Source: Lachnospiraceae bacterium (GTDB lineage: Bacteria > Bacillota > Clostridia > Lachnospirales > Lachnospiraceae). From it: a DNA stretch of 64,000 nt. The notes under the pieces were generated by a model, which made no database searches, was not told where the DNA came from, and worked only from the letters and a program-made list of their open reading frames with translations. The stretch spans positions 1 to 64,000 of the forward strand of contig JAILQX010000018.1 of assembly GCA_024698705.1 (NCBI GenBank), given 5' to 3'. The translations under genes and the position numbers were made by a program. Below are positions 61,039-64,000 of the stretch, piece after piece. Within the stretch, counting starts at the first letter, position 1. Every line of letters starts with the position of its first letter.

Positions 61039-62490
61039 ATGAAATTCAAGCAACTAATAAGCACAATCATTGTTATTATACTGTCTATCATAGTTTTAAA
61101 AAAAGAAACTGATATTACAGAATCAAAAGCCAGTGACAACAAATACAGAGCTTTTTTCGAACATTCTCAGGATTTCGACGTATTCTTTCTCGGAACCAGT
61201 CATGTTATAAATGCTGTATATCCTATGGAATTGTGGCATGATTACGGTATCTCGTCATATAATTTTGGCGGACATGCCAACGAATTGGCCACTACATATT
61301 GGGTTTTTAAAAACGCTCTTAACTATTCCAAACCCAAAGTTGTATTTGTTGATTGCATGTTACTTGGGGATCAGCAAAAAACATGGGATGACTTTTCATA
61401 TGTGCACCTCTCCCTGGATGCTTTTCCTTTATCATTAACTAAGATCAATGCTATTAACGATTTGCTGGATGATAAAGTGATAGTTCAACGAATATCTGAA
61501 GGCAGTTTGACCGTTTCCGAAAAACGTACAAAGATAGGCTTATTATGGGATTATTCCGTTTATCACCCCAGATGGTCCGAACTTAGTGAGGGCGACTTTT
61601 GTCCCACATCCATAAAAGAGTATGGTGCCGAATCAAGAATTTACATATCAAAGCCGGGAGTTGTTGTCAACAATCCCCAAACAGTACTGACCGAAAAAAC
61701 AACCGGTATAGAATATCTTATTAAAATAATCGAAACCTGTGATGAGAATGATATTGATATAGTACTAATGAATTTACCATTTCCTGTAAATACAGAGAAA
61801 CAATGGCAGGAAATAAACACAGTATATACTATCGCCGACAAATACGGAGTTGATTATATCAATTTCTTAGATGAAGATGTTGTTGATTTTAACACCGATT
61901 GTTATGATTCGAACTCTCACTTAAACCCCTCCGGTGCGTTAAAAGTAACGGATTATCTTGGAAAGTATATATTGAGCAAATATAAGAACCTCAGTCACAC
62001 CGGTGATATGAACTATAATTATATGGATACGGATTACGCTGACTATAAATCCTATAAAGATTCTCGCTTTAACGAAGTTGAAGATTTGAATACGTATCTG
62101 ATGCTTCTTCAGGATTATGATTATGGTTTCATGATGAATATAGGGGATACATCCATATTCAACGATACTACAACACTGAATCTGTTAAAAAACAAAGGCG
62201 TTAATATTGATGAATTAACCGATGACACCCATTACATAATTACATACAAAAACGAGGTTCAACTGATAAGAGAAAATATAAACAAAAACGGACAATATGG
62301 AAAGTTTTCTATATTCTTTAACGCCCATAACGAATACAGTGTTTATGTCGATAATACCGAATTATTTACAACAGATTCTAATACACTTTCCCAACAACCA
62401 AATGCAATAAGTATCTGTGTTTTTGATTTAGATAATGGCAGTGGTCTTGTAGATACCTCTTCGTTTAAGACCCAGGCATTCACCGAATAA
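61039..62490 (+). CDS. SGNH-hydrolase-like protein partner of MBOAT
   Basis: FFLGTSHVINAVYPMELW...FGGHANELATTYW...DCYDSNSHLNPSGALKV; single N-terminal TM. Confidence 0.82.
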   Translation: MKFKQLISTIIVIILSIIVLKKETDITESKASDNKYRAFFEHSQDFDVFFLGTSHVINAVYPMELWHDYGISSYNFGGHANELATTYWVFKNALNYSKPKVVFVDCMLLGDQQKTWDDFSYVHLSLDAFPLSLTKINAINDLLDDKVIVQRISEGSLTVSEKRTKIGLLWDYSVYHPRWSELSEGDFCPTSIKEYGAESRIYISKPGVVVNNPQTVLTEKTTGIEYLIKIIETCDENDIDIVLMNLPFPVNTEKQWQEINTVYTIADKYGVDYINFLDEDVVDFNTDCYDSNSHLNPSGALKVTDYLGKYILSKYKNLSHTGDMNYNYMDTDYADYKSYKDSRFNEVEDLNTYLMLLQDYDYGFMMNIGDTSIFNDTTTLNLLKNKGVNIDELTDDTHYIITYKNEVQLIRENINKNGQYGKFSIFFNAHNEYSVYVDNTELFTTDSNTLSQQPNAISICVFDLDNGSGLVDTSSFKTQAFTE

Positions 62491-63511
62491 TTTTTCTCAT
62501 CATTTTCAAGCCTAACAATCTACTTGCGTTATAAGCAAAATATGTTTTTATCAGTTCTCGATTTGGTATATAAAAAAAATCTTTTATTCCATCAGAAAAC
62601 AATTTTTCTTCATCATGAGACACTTCTACAATCTCTCTCATCGATAAATTATAATCAAGTTCCTGACAATCAAAATTATAATTTCTGTGAGTTATGGGTT
62701 TGGTATTATCATAATCCATAACATCACAATTCACTCCGGAACCATCATATCCCCAATTTCTAACCTTCGATATAGTCGGGAATATCATCTTCAGATCATG
62801 AGAAAACATATACAGCCCATATGTAAGATCCATTTTCCAAACCTCATCGTTTCTAACTATTTGTGCTGTATATCCCACCATTGATTTCACAAAATTACAG
62901 TACTGGTTAGGTGCTGCCTTCATCAACTTTTTCATGGTATCGGAATCATTATAAACCCCGTTCAACCAGGAAACCGTCATTTCATCCAGCATATTTCCGA
63001 ACTTTTTTGACCAAGTTCCAAAGCCAAAAGCTGAAAAATATGTGTTACTATAATAGACATTTGCATTGGTCGTTTTTACACTCATAGGATAATTATATCC
63101 GGAAACAGCAACCACGTTTTCATTGTTATTATATTTCCACAGTGTCTTATTCATGAATTCAAGATAGTTGGCAGAAAACTCATTATCATCTTCAGAAAAG
63201 ATGAATGTATCATGCCTTTTCATTACCATTTTGATCAAATAAGACATATTTCGTACTGCGCCAAGGTTATGGTCCTGCTTTATAATAAATACATTAGCAA
63301 ACCCATCTATCCCTAAATCGAGATACTGTTCTATCTTCTTATACCCATCTAAATACTTATCTTCAGGCGGATAATCCAACCCTATATATAACTCTGAATA
63401 CCTTGCATATGAATTATTCTGAAGAGACTCAACACATCTCTTCAAATGATCATAACGACACAAGGTCGGAATTATAATCGCTGCGTACTTGCCTGACATA
63501 TTATCCATCAT
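62480..63511 (-). CDS. GT2-like glycosyltransferase
   Basis: AAIIIPTLCRYDHLKRCVESLQNNSYARYSELYIGLDYP...FIFSEDDNEFSANYLEFMNKTL. Confidence 0.85.
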   Translation of the reverse strand: MMDNMSGKYAAIIIPTLCRYDHLKRCVESLQNNSYARYSELYIGLDYPPEDKYLDGYKKIEQYLDLGIDGFANVFIIKQDHNLGAVRNMSYLIKMVMKRHDTFIFSEDDNEFSANYLEFMNKTLWKYNNNENVVAVSGYNYPMSVKTTNANVYYSNTYFSAFGFGTWSKKFGNMLDEMTVSWLNGVYNDSDTMKKLMKAAPNQYCNFVKSMVGYTAQIVRNDEVWKMDLTYGLYMFSHDLKMIFPTISKVRNWGYDGSGVNCDVMDYDNTKPITHRNYNFDCQELDYNLSMREIVEVSHDEEKLFSDGIKDFFYIPNRELIKTYFAYNASRLLGLKMMRKIIR

Positions 63512-63536
63512 AGCCCCAACACTTATACAATAAAAA

Positions 63537-63585
63537 AGAGCAAAATACTTCGATATATTTTACCCTTTTATCCACTATGAGTCAA
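63537..63585 (-). promoter_or_regulatory. Third copy of the promoter module (TTGACTCATA-N-TAAAAT, N17) with imperfect palindrome
   Basis: Reverse strand TTGACT 63585-63580, TAAAAT 63562-63557; inverted arms with 8-nt centre, as in the first copy. Confidence 0.7.
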
Positions 63586-63588
63586 ATC

Positions 63589-64000
63589 TTATAGAACCTG
63601 CTGCACAAGAATCTCTTGATATATGTCCATATATTGTTTTGTTATCGTTTCTATAGAAAATCTCTTAAGAGCATATTCGCTTAACTCATCCGAATCATAC
63701 CCTATATATTTCCTGACCATTGACTTCATAGCCTCATAAAGTCCCTTCTCATCCTTTGAGTCCACCAGTAATCCCGTCGTGTCATTAATAATAGACTCCA
63801 GCCCGCCACACCTTGTTCCGACTGCAGGTTTTCCAAGCATCACGCCTTCTGCGACTGAACAGCCAAAGGATTCAATCATGCTTGCCGATACTATAAAGTC
63901 CGCATCAGAAACTATATTATATACTTTACTTCTCTCACAGGCTCCATAGAATATTATACTATCGGCGACACCCAAATCAGCTGCCATACCTTTATATTCC
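63589..64000 (-). CDS. GT4 family glycosyltransferase (C-terminal part; runs off the right edge)
   Basis: IIFYGACERSKVYNIVSDADFIVSASMIESFGCSVAEGVMLGKPAVGTRCGGLESII; translation continues past the ORF-track Met. Confidence 0.92.
   Translation of the reverse strand, partial: EYKGMAADLGVADSIIFYGACERSKVYNIVSDADFIVSASMIESFGCSVAEGVMLGKPAVGTRCGGLESIINDTTGLLVDSKDEKGLYEAMKSMVRKYIGYDSDELSEYALKRFSIETITKQYMDIYQEILVQQVL

Overview
The window looks like a Firmicutes (Lachnospiraceae-like) chromosome segment. From 1 to about 12.5 kb, on the minus strand, it carries the conserved transcription/translation block secE-nusG-rplK-rplA // rplJ-rplL-rpoB-rpoC, with rpmG upstream. A four-gene SPFH/zinc-ribbon membrane cassette is inserted between rplKA and rplJL. 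A FliD-like protein gene, a solitary pilT and glgX follow. From about 17.5 kb to the end is a large surface-polysaccharide locus. It includes glf, ugd, a GT11 fucosyltransferase, many GT2/GT4 enzymes, several polytopic membrane proteins, a radical SAM/SPASM protein, rfbG and rfbH, FdtA/FdtB-like enzymes, an acetolactate-synthase-like TPP enzyme, two acyltransferase-3 proteins and two MBOAT + SGNH/DHHW O-acetylation modules. The most notable non-coding signals are: (i) four 35-bp inverted-repeat units (ACAGATAA-N19-TTATCTGT) at a 72/72/73-bp period at 30782-31033, with CRISPR-like dimensions but divergent cores and no cas genes; and (ii) a promoter module, TTGAC[G/T]CATA...N17...TAAAAT, found upstream of three separate glycan genes, with the -10 inside an inverted repeat in at least two of them. 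The most notable biochemical inference is a CDP-3,6-dideoxyhexose / branched-chain (yersiniose-like) sugar pathway built from RfbG, RfbH and the TPP enzyme. No tRNA, rRNA, transposase or cas gene was recognised.
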